Shown here: positions 22,239 through 34,337 of the stretch, one piece after another
Position numbering within the stretch: the stretch's first letter is position 1
Layout: each line of letters opens with the position of its first letter
Origin: Euclidia mi
Lineage: Eukaryota > Arthropoda > Insecta > Lepidoptera > Erebidae
Direction: 5' to 3'
Assembly: GCA_944739405.2 (NCBI GenBank)
Contig: OX123190.2
Span: 18,388,807-18,452,806, forward strand
DNA length: 64,000 bases
Made by a program: the position numbers and the translations under genes
The notes under the pieces: generated by a model
What the model was told of the DNA's origin: nothing
Seen by the model: the letters and a program-made list of their open reading frames with translations, nothing else
The model's database searches: none

Positions 22239-24351
22239 TATATAATATTACTTATGACTTTTATGCGGCAGCGAAGCGCCAGCTACTGCCTATTCATTAT
22301 CTTCCAAATTACTTAACCACATGTAAGTAAGCAATTTCGTACGAGCAATATCTTCGTTACGACATACTTACATTTGGATTTACCGTTAAACATAATCAAT
22401 TACAGAAAATAATGGGATCATTAAACCGAATCACGGGACCAATCTCAGTAGCAGATCGGCGCCGTTTATGAGTAAGATCGAACACACGTGCCTCTCGCAC
22501 TAATAAAACAGTAGTAAAACCGCTTACACCGGCGACTGATCGAATTAATAAACTGTAAAGCTTGCAATAAACCCTTCACCAGCGATACGGTGATATAAAA
22601 CATAAAGCTCTCTCAATCTGCATGGCGGACGGCCGCTTGAGAGCTCCGCTTGTAAACATTTTATTCCTTTTGATTTCTTAGTAAGATCTCGGTGTAAGGC
22701 TTCATACAGATAAGCTACACTTAAACTTTTATTTACAATCACAAAGTAATTCTGTTTTGAATACAAATGAGTAACAACGCCCCTTTATATCAAGTCTTTT
22801 GAAAAAATAAATTGGATAGCCGTGACTGTACGAATTACGTGTTTGTATTCCCCTTGTCATGAAATAACACGAATTTATAAAAGCGACGTGATTGGGAATC
22901 ATTTGTGGAGCCGCGGTGAAACTCCGTCACCTCTTGATGAGAAAAATTAAAATTAATTCCGCACATCATTACGTTCATGTTGTTGATGTACAGATCGATT
23001 AAATAACATAATGTCAAGTCAATAAAGCAGTCGTTCACCTATGGTTGTAATAACGCTGGCCCAATGCCCGCCATTGATTCGAGGAACGTTTGGCCGCTCG
23101 TCGTGATACGTACCGAGATGTGTCTACTGTGACGTGCGTGATCGATGGTCACCGGTGCTGAACAACGACCGACCACTTATTCGTTCATCGATATGAATAA
23201 TGTGCGACGACCCTGCGATCAATTATTATCTAACACCAATTGATTTTATTTAAACAAAGACGTCTGTGCCAAAGAGCATTCCCCTCGGAAAGTGTAAGTT
23301 CTTTCTACAAAGAGGTATTTCCGTACGCCGAGTAATTTGTCGTCCAATCGATTTTGTCACGTATTCTATTTTTATATGTTTTCCGAACGTGGGTAGCGGT
23401 GCTCAGTGGAGATTTGCGTCTCTTTGACCCTGTTCTACATCTGTCAAGCTTGTGTTGTAAGCTCTACTAACACCATACAATATTAACGTTTGGACAAAAG
23501 TGGGTTGCCTATGCGAAACCATAAGACCGTTGATCATACACGGCTCTAGCACATCGTTAAATGAACTCAGGTATCGCTGGAAAGTGCCCAGCTTCCTAAC
23601 CGTAACTAGTTTCATGAAATGAATAGCAATGAGGCTTGCTTTTATAACATACACGTGAGTTATGATAAGTAGGTAGTATTTTCCACGCATATTTGCGTGA
23701 CTTTACACTTTGAACACGAAGCGGAGATTGTGTCAAGCTTTGATCCTGTGCTTGCATTTGAAATATCATCATATAATCTTGTATGCGTTGGCCGTCATAC
23801 ATTGCTGGTGCTGACATATATTTGCAATGAATTTCTAATGAAGTCCGCAATCTTTGTCATCCCTCAAACATCATAGCAAATCGAGCAATTGTCTTAGAGT
23901 ATTTATTCATTTGAACATCTCTGAGGACGCTAGAATTTTGATAGTTTTGGGAGTGGTTTCCAACAGCCTGCAAGAAAATCCATGCATATGTATATTTCCT
24001 ATCATCTTGGGCTTATCCTAGTCGTAGCCAAGATTTTCCTTCCCTCTTTCCCGTTTACTTAGATTTCACACAATATCAAATTTATTACGAGTGCAAGCAA
24101 GTATATTTAATTATTTTACATGGTTATAAAGCCGCGGAGCTTTATCGTTGTGAACGTTAATGTCTGATTCAAACAGCTTTTCGCAACAGGGCATTTGCTT
24201 CGACATTACATACGCGGAACTTTGTTGAGCAATGAGTACTATCTCTTGTGACTTACTGATGCAATGCTTAGGAGATTGATAAGGGATTGCTGTTAGAGTT
24301 ATTGCATGTGAGCTCTTGGGTTTTGCGATTGGCAAATCTATCATTTATACT
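22239..24351. other. 2.1 kb with nothing recognised
   Basis: No gene or repeat that I recognise. The minus-strand frames at 23403-23850 overlap each other in different frames and resemble nothing known. Confidence 0.4.
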
Positions 24352-24551
24352 TAAATTATAAAGCTGAAGTTTGTTTGCTTGCTTGCTTGGATGCACTAAT
24401 CTCAGGAACTACTGGTCCGATTTGAAAAAGCTTTCAGTGTTAGACAGGCCATTTATCGAGAAAGGCTTATAGGCTATATAACATCAAGCTATCAGCCACG
24501 GGAGCGGAGCAGTTACCCTAAAGAACGTGGGTTAACTCCGGGCTCATCTAG
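24352..24551 (+). mobile_element. Helitron-like element, second family
   Basis: TATAAAGCTGAAGTTTG, a TTGC microsatellite (about 24373-24388), AATCTCAGGAACTACTGG, CCATTTATCGAGAAAGG and a terminal CTCATCTAG define the copy. The copy at 62980-63147 has the same order. The CTAG end followed by T fits a Helitron 3' end. The 5' end is less clear. Confidence 0.65.
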
Positions 24552-24894
24552 TTCAATATAAGACTGTCCATTGCAATTCTAGTTACATTTTTGGGACTCT
24601 TGATGATTTTCGGCTTTTATAAAAAAAAATGCTTTTATCTACAATATCTACAACAAAAGAGGCAAAGAAACCCGTAATCAAAGTTACTGGCAGCAGCTAG
24701 TTATTAAATAAATATTAAGCTCAGGGTCACACTAATCAGATCATTAATTATTTGTTTGTATACAAATCCATTTTTTATGTTGAAGCAAGTGTCACTTTAT
24801 TTATATGTTCGGTGATAATCTGTAGCGATAAGTAACTTATTGTATTAGGTTTTACAATAATTGTAAATAGGCCTTATACAATATTTATTGATAA

Positions 24895-25100
24895 TCTTAA
24901 TATATAAAATCCTTGCGTTACTGACTGACTGACAGACACGCTACAGCCGAAAATATTGGGCGCAGGAAGCTGAAATTTGGCATGTATGTTCCTTGGGGAC
25001 CGTAGGGGTGCACTAAGAAGGGATTTCCCGAAATTCCCACGGGTTCGGCCAAACCGGGCAAATTAAAAAAAATGCAGGCGTAGCTGCTGGCGTCCTCTAG
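24895..25100 (+). mobile_element. Helitron-like element, solo, clean ends
   Basis: The element is 206 bp from TCTTAATATAT to CTCTAG, lying between A (24894) and T (25101). It is very similar to the units of the array at 49-52.7 kb, including CTGACTGACTGACAGACACG. This copy shows what a unit looks like outside the array. Confidence 0.87.
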
Positions 25101-25607
25101 TATAACAATAAAATTATTGTGATATTATAAATAAATGCCGTGACATCAAAGTCAGAACCTACATCGTAGGTAAGTATACTTAATTTATTTAAGCACATCA
25201 ATACTACTTACTACCTAAGCAAACCTTATAGAAAAAACGTACATATCAAAATCTCTTCTCATTCATCATTTGCAACGAATTCCCTATAAACGGCAATAAA
25301 TCTATCTTATAAAACGTTAATGCTTGTATAACATGATACAAAAATCGATAAATCAGAGAGGTGTGAACGTACACCGACCCACTTTTGTAACAGTTATAAT
25401 ACTCTCAAGATGAATCACTGTACCTTTTATCGTACTAGCGTAGAGACGTGTCCAAACAATATAAGATGTAGTAAGCAAGCTATTAAACTTTGAACAGCTG
25501 CCGTATTAATAAATTGATGCTAAGTGGACACTTTCTGTGTTTACTATGACAAATGCGACGTTCTTAGTCTATTGTATCTTTCTATTCGGAATCTTTATAT
25601 AATTTGT
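25101..25607. other. nothing recognised
   Basis: AT-rich, no supported feature. Confidence 0.4.
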
Positions 25608-25978
25608 TTCATCATCCTCTTAGCGTTATCCCAGTTTCAATCTGGGGTCCGCTTACTAGTCTAACCGGATTTGGCTGAATATTAGCTTTTCCACAGAGCG
25701 ACTGCCTGTCTGACCTCTGCAACCCGAAGGGATAGCGATATTCCATGGTTTAGACTAGTGTCAGTTTATTTTAGAAGGTACTGACGCCGTGTAACGATTG
25801 TCAAAGATCTTCCTGACAACCGGGACCGACGGCTTAACGTGCTCTCCGAGGCACGGGACAAGCGATAATTAACAATTCAATACGTACATAACTCCGATTC
25901 ATTGGTGCGCGCCGTGGATTCGAACCCGATACCCTCTGCATGGCAGTCTGTTGGTATATCCACTCGGCTATCACTCTC
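25608..25978 (-). mobile_element. tRNA-derived SINE (family b), full length
   Basis: On the minus strand the head reads GATAGCCGAGTGGATATACC (box-A-like) and then GGGTTCGAATCCACGGCGCG (box B). The body carries TTAATTATCGCTTGTCCCGT. The tail carries GGTTAGACTAGTAAGCGGAC, then CAGATTGAAACTGGGATAAC. Another near full-length copy is at 38107-38484, and many tail fragments occur. Confidence 0.85.
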
Positions 25979-27109
25979 ATTATATAATTTGTTTATAATA
26001 ATAAAATTCAGAACGTGTATTTATATATTACGAGGGTCTGAACTGAATTTGGATAGGTCTGAAACCGCTTCTCACCTACGCACGAGCAGTTTCAGACCTA
26101 TCAAGAACATGTAGGAACGTTGGTGAGAAGGAGAAATATAATTATTATAAATATAACATTTGCAAAATACTTAGTATATCATATTTTGATAAGTTTAATT
26201 TTAATGCATATGTATTTCTATAACCAAATCATCGTTCGTTCTTCTTTTCCAACCATGCGTGTTGAAGATTTAATATTCGATCCATATCAGTTTTTCTACA
26301 ACGTGATTGTCACTTGACCTTAAGGCCTATATGGACTGTGCAATATTGTTTAACTACTTTCAATTAAAGATAACAACAACAAATCTTTATTTTTATGTGT
26401 TTGGAAAACGATTACAATTTTGACAACAGTAGCACTTTGCCTGTTGTGTAACGAGAGCATAAATAGGACTATTAAAGTACTACCCGTGGGCTGAGGTATA
26501 AGTGCCTCTGATATTTACGTGCTGTTTTTCTAGTCACTCCAGTAAGATTACATCTCGTTCCTTCAATTATTCCTGAAGCGTGGGCCGTTAATAATTGATA
26601 CTCTCCGCTTCGTTTCAATTTCCAAATGGAGCTTACGTTTGCATTACCAGATCAACATGTATATTGTACACAATGGGCTCGCAATTACTGACAATAATAT
26701 TAACGGAATAATGAGTCGAATAAACTGTTTGGATGGCAACAAAAGAACCATTCAATAGTTCATTTTACGCGTCACTGGCGGGGAGCCAAAGCACTGCACT
26801 TCATTCTTTCGAGCCCCTTCGTACAGTTGACGGTTTCACTGCGCTGCCTTCCTTCAGTGTCACGGGCAACAGAACGATTTATTAGTAAACAAGGCTCGCC
26901 ACGCGACTGCGTCTGAGGTGACTCACCAATTCACCATGTATTGTGTGATGACAAAGTAATATGAACTCATTACGGGCGTAGGTGCCCAACGATGTGTTCG
27001 ATTTAAATAGGAGTAGATGCTATCTATCTGTAACACATTATATTTATTGAATAATGTTGAATAACTTTTTTCATTGCGGCTACACACTTTGCTCTACTTC
27101 CGTTTACTG
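25979..27109. other. nothing coding; one hairpin
   Basis: AT-rich. A 14-bp perfect stem lies at 26052-26065 and 26089-26102 (GATAGGTCTGAAAC and its complement) with a 23-nt loop. No gene was found. Confidence 0.45.
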
Positions 27110-27517
27110 TACAGTCACGAGCATAAATATATTACTATGGGCAGATTAGCAAAAATATCTGTCCCAAGAATGAGTTCAATAATATCTGTCTGCACGAACG
27201 CAGCAAAAATATCTTATATTATGAGACAGCATAATGAAGTGGCATCAAAATTACGTGATGGCAATGTCGAAGCATAAATATCTGATGTGACAGGTGGCAA
27301 AATGTTATGATCCCTTTTGGAGCGCAAATATATGTAACGTTTTATATTTCTTTAATTTGCATTGATGCCGCCCTAAAAGCATAAATATGTGACACCAACT
27401 AGGTGGCAATAATATCTGACATTATTTTATCTTCTATTTCATTTAAAATTTATACGATTTTTTTTAAAGAAATGTTATTTTACATTGTTTTAATATAGGC
27501 TGTCGTTTTATACTATA

Positions 27518-28132
27518 CAGGGTGTAAAAAGACCCTTAATGCTGGGGCCACACTACCGGCTAACGTCAATGCCTGCTAGCGCGATAATTATTACGATAAT
27601 TATTGCGATAATTTTTAACGCGCTAAAGTAGGTGGCTACACTTGAAATGTCAACGTGAATGCCCATTATTGGCGATAAAAACGCCAAACGGCAATGTTAA
27701 TGCCGTTGTGAAATTATCGCGTTAAATCGTGGCTACACCTACGGTTAACGTACATTATCGCAATAATGGATGGAATTTCTCGTAAGTGTGGCCCCAGCAT
27801 AATGAAATCTGAAATCCCATGTTGTACCAATCACTACGAACATTATTTTCTTCGGCACAATACCTGAGAAATTACTAGTTCAGAAGATATTGAGGCTCAA
27901 AGTTACCATGAATTTTTTGTAATTACAGCACAAAATTGGTGAATTTACGCCGCCAACCTGTTCTATAGATGTCCTATGCACCCATGGCTAAGTAGGGTTT
28001 TCGAAAATTGCACGCGCGCACTTTTGATAAAAATATATATCGTTTCCCAGGTTTTATTTTTCCTTTGTATGACTTGGTATGATGTCCATAACGAGTAGAC
28101 TTCGGCTTGGTGATGGGTCTTGTGGCACCCTG
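27518..28132. mobile_element. mariner-type MITE, nested
   Basis: The ends are CAGGGTGTAAAAAGACCC and GGGTCTTGTGGCACCCTG, flanked by TA (27516-27517, 28133-28134). It is 615 bp in total, of which 260 bp is a PIF-type MITE inserted later. No transposase is present. It sits inside the left half of the 2.9-kb Tc1-type element. Confidence 0.75.
27540..27799. mobile_element. PIF/Harbinger (Tourist-like) MITE
   Basis: The element is 260 bp with 14-bp inverted ends TGCTGGGGCCACAC and GTGTGGCCCCAGCA and a 3-bp duplication TAA (27537-27539, 27800-27802). TWA duplications are typical of PIF/Harbinger. The interior is rich in CGATAATTATTGCGATAAT-like motifs. It is inserted 22 bp inside the mariner-type MITE. 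Confidence 0.85.
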
Positions 28133-28679
28133 TATTTATGTCTAGACATATCCAATACTACGACCAAAATAAATTATTTATTATTGTAGTGGGTAGATCT
28201 ATTTTATCTACGGCTGCCGAGTAATAGTTTAGGAATAGGGTATCGGACTGCCTAGTCAAATCAGTAACTTTTTGTCACCCGTCGAAACGTTAGTTTTGTA
28301 TTTTATCAACTTTTGTTCTATGTTATGGTTTTATTTATATGAAATTTGCTGTAAGAGCAAAATCAAAATTTAAGAATATTTATAGTGGTGATTTGAGACA
28401 ATCTTTTTGATAAATGATAATTTGAAATTTATTTTTAATACTGTCCGATCTCCTATTGTTTTTATAGTAATATATCAGGCTCCCAGACCTTACTTATATG
28501 TTTGACTTTGTTATGACCTTATATTATATTTTTTTGAATTTCATTGGATTGACGATGAGTTATCGAACTGTATCGCATAGATACTATTCGATGCACATAT
28601 TCCATTTGTTGCTCTCGAATAACTCGTGAGTGGTTTAAAAGTTAATATTCAAAGTTAATACTTAAAGTTAATCAATTTC

Positions 28680-28865
28680 CCTTCAGAGAGCCTTGATTTG
28701 AATCCCATTGAGAATCTGTGGAGTTCAATGCTTCAACAATAGGATCCAACTCTGGTTGGAACCCATGATTTTCTACGTTGTCACACCTTTGACATTTGGG
28801 AGTCACTCCGAGGCTCGCAAGTGTGTGCTAATATAGTTCTACAACGCAAGAGAGGCTACAGGACG
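28680..28865 (+). pseudogene. Tc1 transposase remnant
   Basis: The plus strand encodes SLDLNPIENLWSS, matching the conserved SPDLNPIENLW block that precedes the last catalytic acidic residue in Tc1-like transposases. Downstream frames are broken. Only this C-terminal piece survives; the helix-turn-helix and first aspartates are not visible. It probably derives from the 2.9-kb element that contains it. Confidence 0.75.
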
Positions 28866-28917
28866 TAATGATGCAAATGGTGGATTTACTCGATTTTAAT
28901 TCATTATGTTTAATTAG

Positions 28918-29515
28918 ATTTCACCAGAAGATAACAAGATCCGCAAGTTTATAAATTTACTAGGAAATTCTCAACGGGAGATAAATTGTATTATTTTACG
29001 CCCATATTTTCGCAAATTTATCAATTTGCGATATCTATTCGTAAGATTTTAAACGGCTCAACCAATTACAGAAGTTTCACATTAATTTTAAGCTTCTTTA
29101 AAATACTGCAAATGACATACTGCTCTCTGATTGGTCGATCGGTGATAATGAAGGTCGGCATCAATTCAACTTAATAGGTTATGATAGGTTTTTTGTGACC
29201 CTGAACAGAAAAATAGGCGCCTTGTGAAGCAGGGTTCCGTTAACTTAGGCTCATAAACATCGCTATAGTTCCAGTTTATTCGTTAAAGTGGTGAAAAATG
29301 GCGGTGGAGAGGAAGAAAAAAACACGTGACTTATTCAACCAATCAGAGCCCACATAGCGTTTGGTAATTGTTTACTTATGCTGTTTTGTTGTTTATTTGC
29401 GAAAAGGCGGGCGTTAAATAATTCAATTTATCTCTCGTTTAGAATCCTACGAAATTTTATACATTTCTTAGGAAATTTATAAATTAGCGGTTCTTGTCAT
29501 TCTCCGGTGACATAA
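28918..29515. repeat. inverted-repeat pair inside the Tc1-type element
   Basis: Arms of about 95-110 bp (28918-29015 and 29404-29515) are imperfect inverted copies. They share TTTATAAATTTACTAGGAAA-like, GAGATAAATTG and TTAACGCCC-like blocks. They could be a further nested foldback MITE. I could not fix a target duplication. Confidence 0.6.
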
Positions 29516-29999
29516 ATACTCGCTTATAATCATTATGTTATTAAGTTGATTAGGCAAATAAAAATAAAAAATATTTATAACGTGTTTTTGTTCATATTCA
29601 TTGCCCGGTAAAATAAATAACAATAAAACATTTTGGCCCAATTTACCGGCGCTATATATAATAATTAAATAGAAGATAAAATAATGTCAGATATTATTGC
29701 CATCTAGTTGGTGATACATATTTATGCTTTTAGGGCGGAATCAATGCAAATTACAGAAATATAAAACGTTACATATATTTGCTCTCCACAAGGGATCATA
29801 TCATTTTGCCACCTGTCACATCAGATATTTATGCTTCGACATTTTCATCACATAATTTTGATGCCACTTCATTATGCTGCCTGGTAATATCAGATACTTT
29901 TGCTGCGTACGTGCAGACAGATATTATTGAACTCATTCTTGGGTCAGATATTTTTGCTAATCTGCCCATAGTAATATATATATGCTCGTGACTGTACCT

Positions 30000-30130
30000 A
30001 GATTTTGATACATAAAAGCAAATATTCTGTCAAATTTGGTTTGACTAGAAAATGGACTCCGAACTTCAAGGCGAATTCTTAGATTTCACCGGTATAACGC
30101 TAAGAAGATAATGATGGGATAATGCTAAGA
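30000..30130 (+). mobile_element. SINE family b tail
   Basis: AATATTCTGTCAAATTTGGT, TTGACTAGAAAATGGACTCC and GTATAACGCTAAGAAGATAA match the 3' half of family b in plus orientation. The head is missing. Confidence 0.65.
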
Positions 30131-30131
30131 G

Positions 30132-30385
30132 AACCCGAAACCTCCCAATCCCACGCGCACATTTATGCCGCGAGACCAACGAGGCAGTCATTCCCGGGTC
30201 GGGCAAAGTCTTATTGGGTATTTCCGTTAGGCAATTCTCAGTAAGCAGCACGGAGTCTGGTAATATGCCCGGTGCGGCAATAGGCTCGTCCCCTATTACG
30301 TGGGACCTAAAAATTCATGGCGAAATGTGGGTGTAATATTACACCTCTGCCTACCCCTTCGGGGATACAGGCGTGAATATATAAA
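30132..30385 (+). mobile_element. SINE family a with inverted head
   Basis: The body and tail (30190-30385, from ATTCCCGGGTCGGGC to the A-run) are in plus orientation. The tRNA-like head (30132-30189) is present in minus orientation and meets the body at GAGGCAGTC/ATTCCCGGG. No other copy here shows this. A 5' inversion of this kind is what twin priming does in LINE retrotransposition. It destroys the internal promoter. Confidence 0.8.
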
Positions 30386-33084
30386 AAAAAGCTAAGAGGA
30401 ATTTAGTGTGAAGATGAGGTTATCTTAGTTTAATTATTATTTGTTATCGTCCAGTGGGTTAATAAAAATAGTTGATTTTCTTACAACCTAAAATGGAATG
30501 TCATCATTTATGTCGGCTAACATCGACGAGACAAATTTTGTTCTCAGCACAAATGAAAAAGTTAAAGTTATGAAAGACAACTGGAATGCATTGGCCAAAT
30601 ATACTACGGATGCGAAATGAAACAATGGCACTCAAACTACAGGAACTCTTAGGGCTCACTTTTATGACGTACATCTGAAAAATTTACAAGATAAAATTGG
30701 TCGTCCACCCGTGAGCAAATTAACTGCAGTTGGGAGTAAAAACAGATATTTTCTCTGGCGTTTTGGGTTGCTCATTTGAGAATTTGAACTGGCATAATAT
30801 GTCATTTATGCCGACATTTCTCTCAGACATAAAACAACTGCAGGATATCGGGCGACAAAAATGTGAAGGAGTACTTGAAATTAAGTTGGTACTTGAGTAG
30901 GTACTTGTCGACAATAACATCTGTTTGCAGTGACAGTACGTGCTCTCGAGCCGACGAATAACTTAATAAATCAAGTGTTTTTTTCGTCTTTTTCATCTCA
31001 GTAATGTGTCGGCGATATTCATTGTAGTACGAGTGATAAACGAGAACATTTATGGGTTTTTTGTCACTTGCTATCTCACTTTTGAAGCTTGCATGCTGTA
31101 ATTTTGTACATATTTTCCTGAGATTATGACACTTCTTTAAGCTTTGTTTAGGTAGTTCCGCAGGTATTCTGAGAACCTCTACAAGACTACTCAGTATGGT
31201 GGTTTCCTCTATATTGAGAATTGGTACATGTTATTTTTTCAATAGCAAATTATATTCTGTCGGGGTTTATGAGTTTTGAGGAATATAACAATTAGCTGTA
31301 TAGCATCATGTACCAAGCGAAAGGCACCGTACAGAAGCCATTAAAATTATTAACCGCGGGGTACGAATATTTTTGTAAGAACCTGTATGTTCCTAAGGGA
31401 ATAACACTGATTGTAACTCTATAATTATTATGACATAGTTCAACTGATCGAAAACGTAAGTTTACTTAATAACAACACCACCCTAAATTACATTCCATTC
31501 ACCCTTGACCAAAACATAATTGCAACCTACTTTCATAAAACAGACAACTCAAATAAATTCCACAAACAACTTTCGCTAAAGTAAACTTTTATAAAGAAAT
31601 TAGTTCAAATTTAGAATAACAAAACGTTTGATCAGCTGGTTCAAAGGTCAGTTCCCGTGTCGTTGACCTCCAGTAATCGATCGCTTCCCTCCATGGCTTG
31701 TATTGTGCCATCCATTGAATAATATTGATGTACTGCGAACAACGGTTATAACGATTCATTAATACGCGCTCAAGGTAATGCCCATTCATCCGGTTATCCG
31801 AACGTTTGAACAAATATTGGCGTGCGAAAATAGTTGGCAGAGTTTGTAGCCAATGTGTGCTACATATAGAGTATTAACTTTTAGTTATTTTTGTACTAAC
31901 TTTGTGGTGCTAGCTTTTGTGGGAAGGTTTATATATGCTGATCGATTTTTAAAACTGTTTCACTCTCTTTCGAGGAAGTTTAAAACCCTTTCGTACAGTC
32001 AAATGAACATGACCTCATTCAATGGCTGTCTTATCTTTTTAAATTATGTTGTTAAAAAGTTTTATGGCTCCACGGCGTAAACGCGAGCGTATGCGTTACT
32101 GGTCGTGTTCGGAATTAAAATTTCTAAGTGAAATGTTATTGCTCGTCCTATCGGGCATTTGCATAGCAGAACTTGTCACGGTATACGGCAATCGATGTTC
32201 CATGCGCCCTATAAAAGTCTATGCGGAGAAGTATGGCTATCATCGTAATGACACAGCATACGAAGTTGTTAAGTACAATACCTTTCTGGAATATTCAAGA
32301 GTGATGTGAAGTCAAAATTATATCCTTACCTGTAACAAAAAATAACAACATTACAAAAAGGAAAAAAAAAGATTATAATTACCAAACCACGCTGATGTAG
32401 CTAGAGATTAAAATTATTAAAAGCTTAAAACGGAACGGTAAAAGTAAAAAAATCACGAACATTTTTCTCGTGCTGAGGGCTCTGGAAATCTCATCGTACC
32501 GAATACACTAGCCTAGAATTATGAAGCTTTCATTTAACTTTACTTTGCAAGGCAACGGCTACTAATATTTCATACTATCTTTGGCTGGCAGCACTGGCAG
32601 CGAGATTTTTCAGCTACATTTTTTAGTGCACGAATTTCGAATATATTTGAAAGATGGAACGCCTTAACGTCTACCGTGTATTTTCTATTGATCATAGATG
32701 AAACACAACAATAGTTTTAACCTTAACGTTTAAACTTTTTACAATAAAGTGCCAAGCAATATTCAAAATTTAAGTTATAATAAATTCAAAAAGATTATAA
32801 AACGTAAACTTTGTCAAAAAGGGTACTATTCAGTGCTAGATTATTTTGAAGATAAAAATGCTTGGGATTAATTTGCTCGGTCCCACAGGCTACTTATGTT
32901 TGATTAGTGTTAAGTTTCATGTGAGTTGAGTTATTGTGTCTATATTATGCTAGTAATTACTTTTATATTATTATTAAAAAGCCTTATTAATTGACAACAA
33001 CATTATAGACACACCAGCTCATATACTTATGAAAAATTCAATGTAGTTACTAAGTTTTTAAATTGTATAGAATCAAGACGTAGA
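30386..33084. other. 2.7 kb with nothing recognised
   Basis: AT-rich. Frames at 31589-31813 (minus, 74 codons) and 32046-32309 (plus, 87 codons) have no family resemblance I can name. They lack the flanking evidence I would want for a gene. Confidence 0.4.
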
Positions 33085-33290
33085 AAAGAGTGGCCCGGAG
33101 TTTCTTGCCTGATTCTTCTCACGAGGCTCTACTTTCTGAACAGGCATTTTTTTCAATGCTCAACTATGTTAATATGCATTTAAAGTTACTTTTTATTTTT
33201 TTTATTTGTATGACTTTCTGACGTGTCCAAAAAATTTAAATTTTTTTATGGAAATAAACATATTTGAGTTTGAGTTTCAGTTTGAGTTTA
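33085..33290 (+). mobile_element. LINE 3' tail with (GAGTTT)n end
   Basis: AGTGGCCCGGAGTTTCTTGC followed by TTCTTCTCACGAGGCTCTAC, a T-rich stretch, then AATAAACATATTTGAG and a GAGTTT repeat (33265-33290). This order resembles the 3' untranslated end of a LINE I associate with Lepidoptera. No coding part is attached. Confidence 0.55.
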
Positions 33291-34149
33291 AGCATGACCT
33301 ACATAAGTTCTAAGTTTAGTCCTAACCTTATTTGCTACGTAGACTAATGATAATGATACATTATAAGAAGCATCTGTCTCTTATATAAGTTGGAACAAAG
33401 ATGACAGATTGAAATGAATAACGACCATATTTGATGGATGCTCTAAAAGTGTTAGGATTATATATTAGTAGGTACTTTTTGTAATAAGGTCTAAAGAATT
33501 CAACAGACATCATTGAAAACACTGATGTTTCTGATCTTGTTTTCGTAAAAGAAAATCGAGCTAATCTGAATTTAGCAACCAGCATGACAAAACCTCTGCC
33601 TTTATTAAAAATTGCACCCAATAAATATTTTAGGGCCTTTGAATGTCCGTCTGAAAATTATTTTTTAATAAAAAGAGAATTAGTATAATCTACATAAATG
33701 TAATTATGGTATAATATGAATATTTAATAAATGTAAGTAAGTAAGTAATCTCTTTATTGTCTCATCATAACAACGTACAATCGTCATGTTACATACAAGG
33801 GTAAGTAGATACATAGGTACAAATATGTCTGTAAAAAATGTCTCACAAATATTAAATATATGCATTTCTACAACTGTCTCAACATTTTATTTCATCCAAT
33901 TCACTCAACCTGGTAGTTAACCTGACGTAATGAAAGTTACCAGGCTGTTTTACATTTTAACTCACAAAGTTTCTCTATTTAATGGAAATGCTGTGCAACC
34001 TGTATACTGTAAGTCAATTTCGCAAGTTAAATGCAGTTCTTTCGCTGTGAACGACTGTGTGAATACAAATAACTTATTTACACATAAAGTAAACGTATTG
34101 TATTTAAAATGATAGGGCGCTATAAATGACATGTATTGACATATTGCAT
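33291..34149. other. nothing coding; short TAAG microsatellite
   Basis: AT-rich. A TAAG tract at 33735-33748 is followed by TCTCTTTATTGTCTC, possibly a retroposon tail. No gene is supported. Confidence 0.4.
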
Positions 34150-34245
34150 ACCATCATCATCTTAGCGTTATTCCAGTTGCATCAGATTTAACGCCTTGAA
34201 GCCCGAGGTCCGCTTACTAGTCTAACCAGATTTGACAGAATATCA
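34150..34245 (-). mobile_element. SINE family b tail
   Basis: CATCTTAGCGTTATTCCAGT, GAGGTCCGCTTACTAGTCTA and ACCAGATTTGACAGAATA match the family b 3' end on the minus strand. Confidence 0.7.
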
Positions 34246-34337
34246 GCTTATAAGAAGGAATTTACAATATCAAACCTACATTCTACCAGTATACCTGTAG
34301 AGCTTATTTATATACAGTATATTTATCGGTAAAGAAT

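Larger units (their letters stand above)
27112..29994. mobile_element. Tc1/mariner-type element with long inverted arms
   Basis: The element is 2883 bp, begins CAGTCACGAGCATA and ends with the complement, flanked by TA on both sides (27110-27111, 29995-29996). The arms are inverted copies about 330 bp long (27112-27440 and 29665-29994). Each carries repeated GCATAAATATCTG-like motifs. The middle holds a Tc1 transposase scrap (28680-28865), a nested mariner-type MITE (27518-28132) and another inverted-repeat pair (28918-29515). TA duplication and CAGT ends point to the IS630-Tc1-mariner superfamily. Confidence 0.8.
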
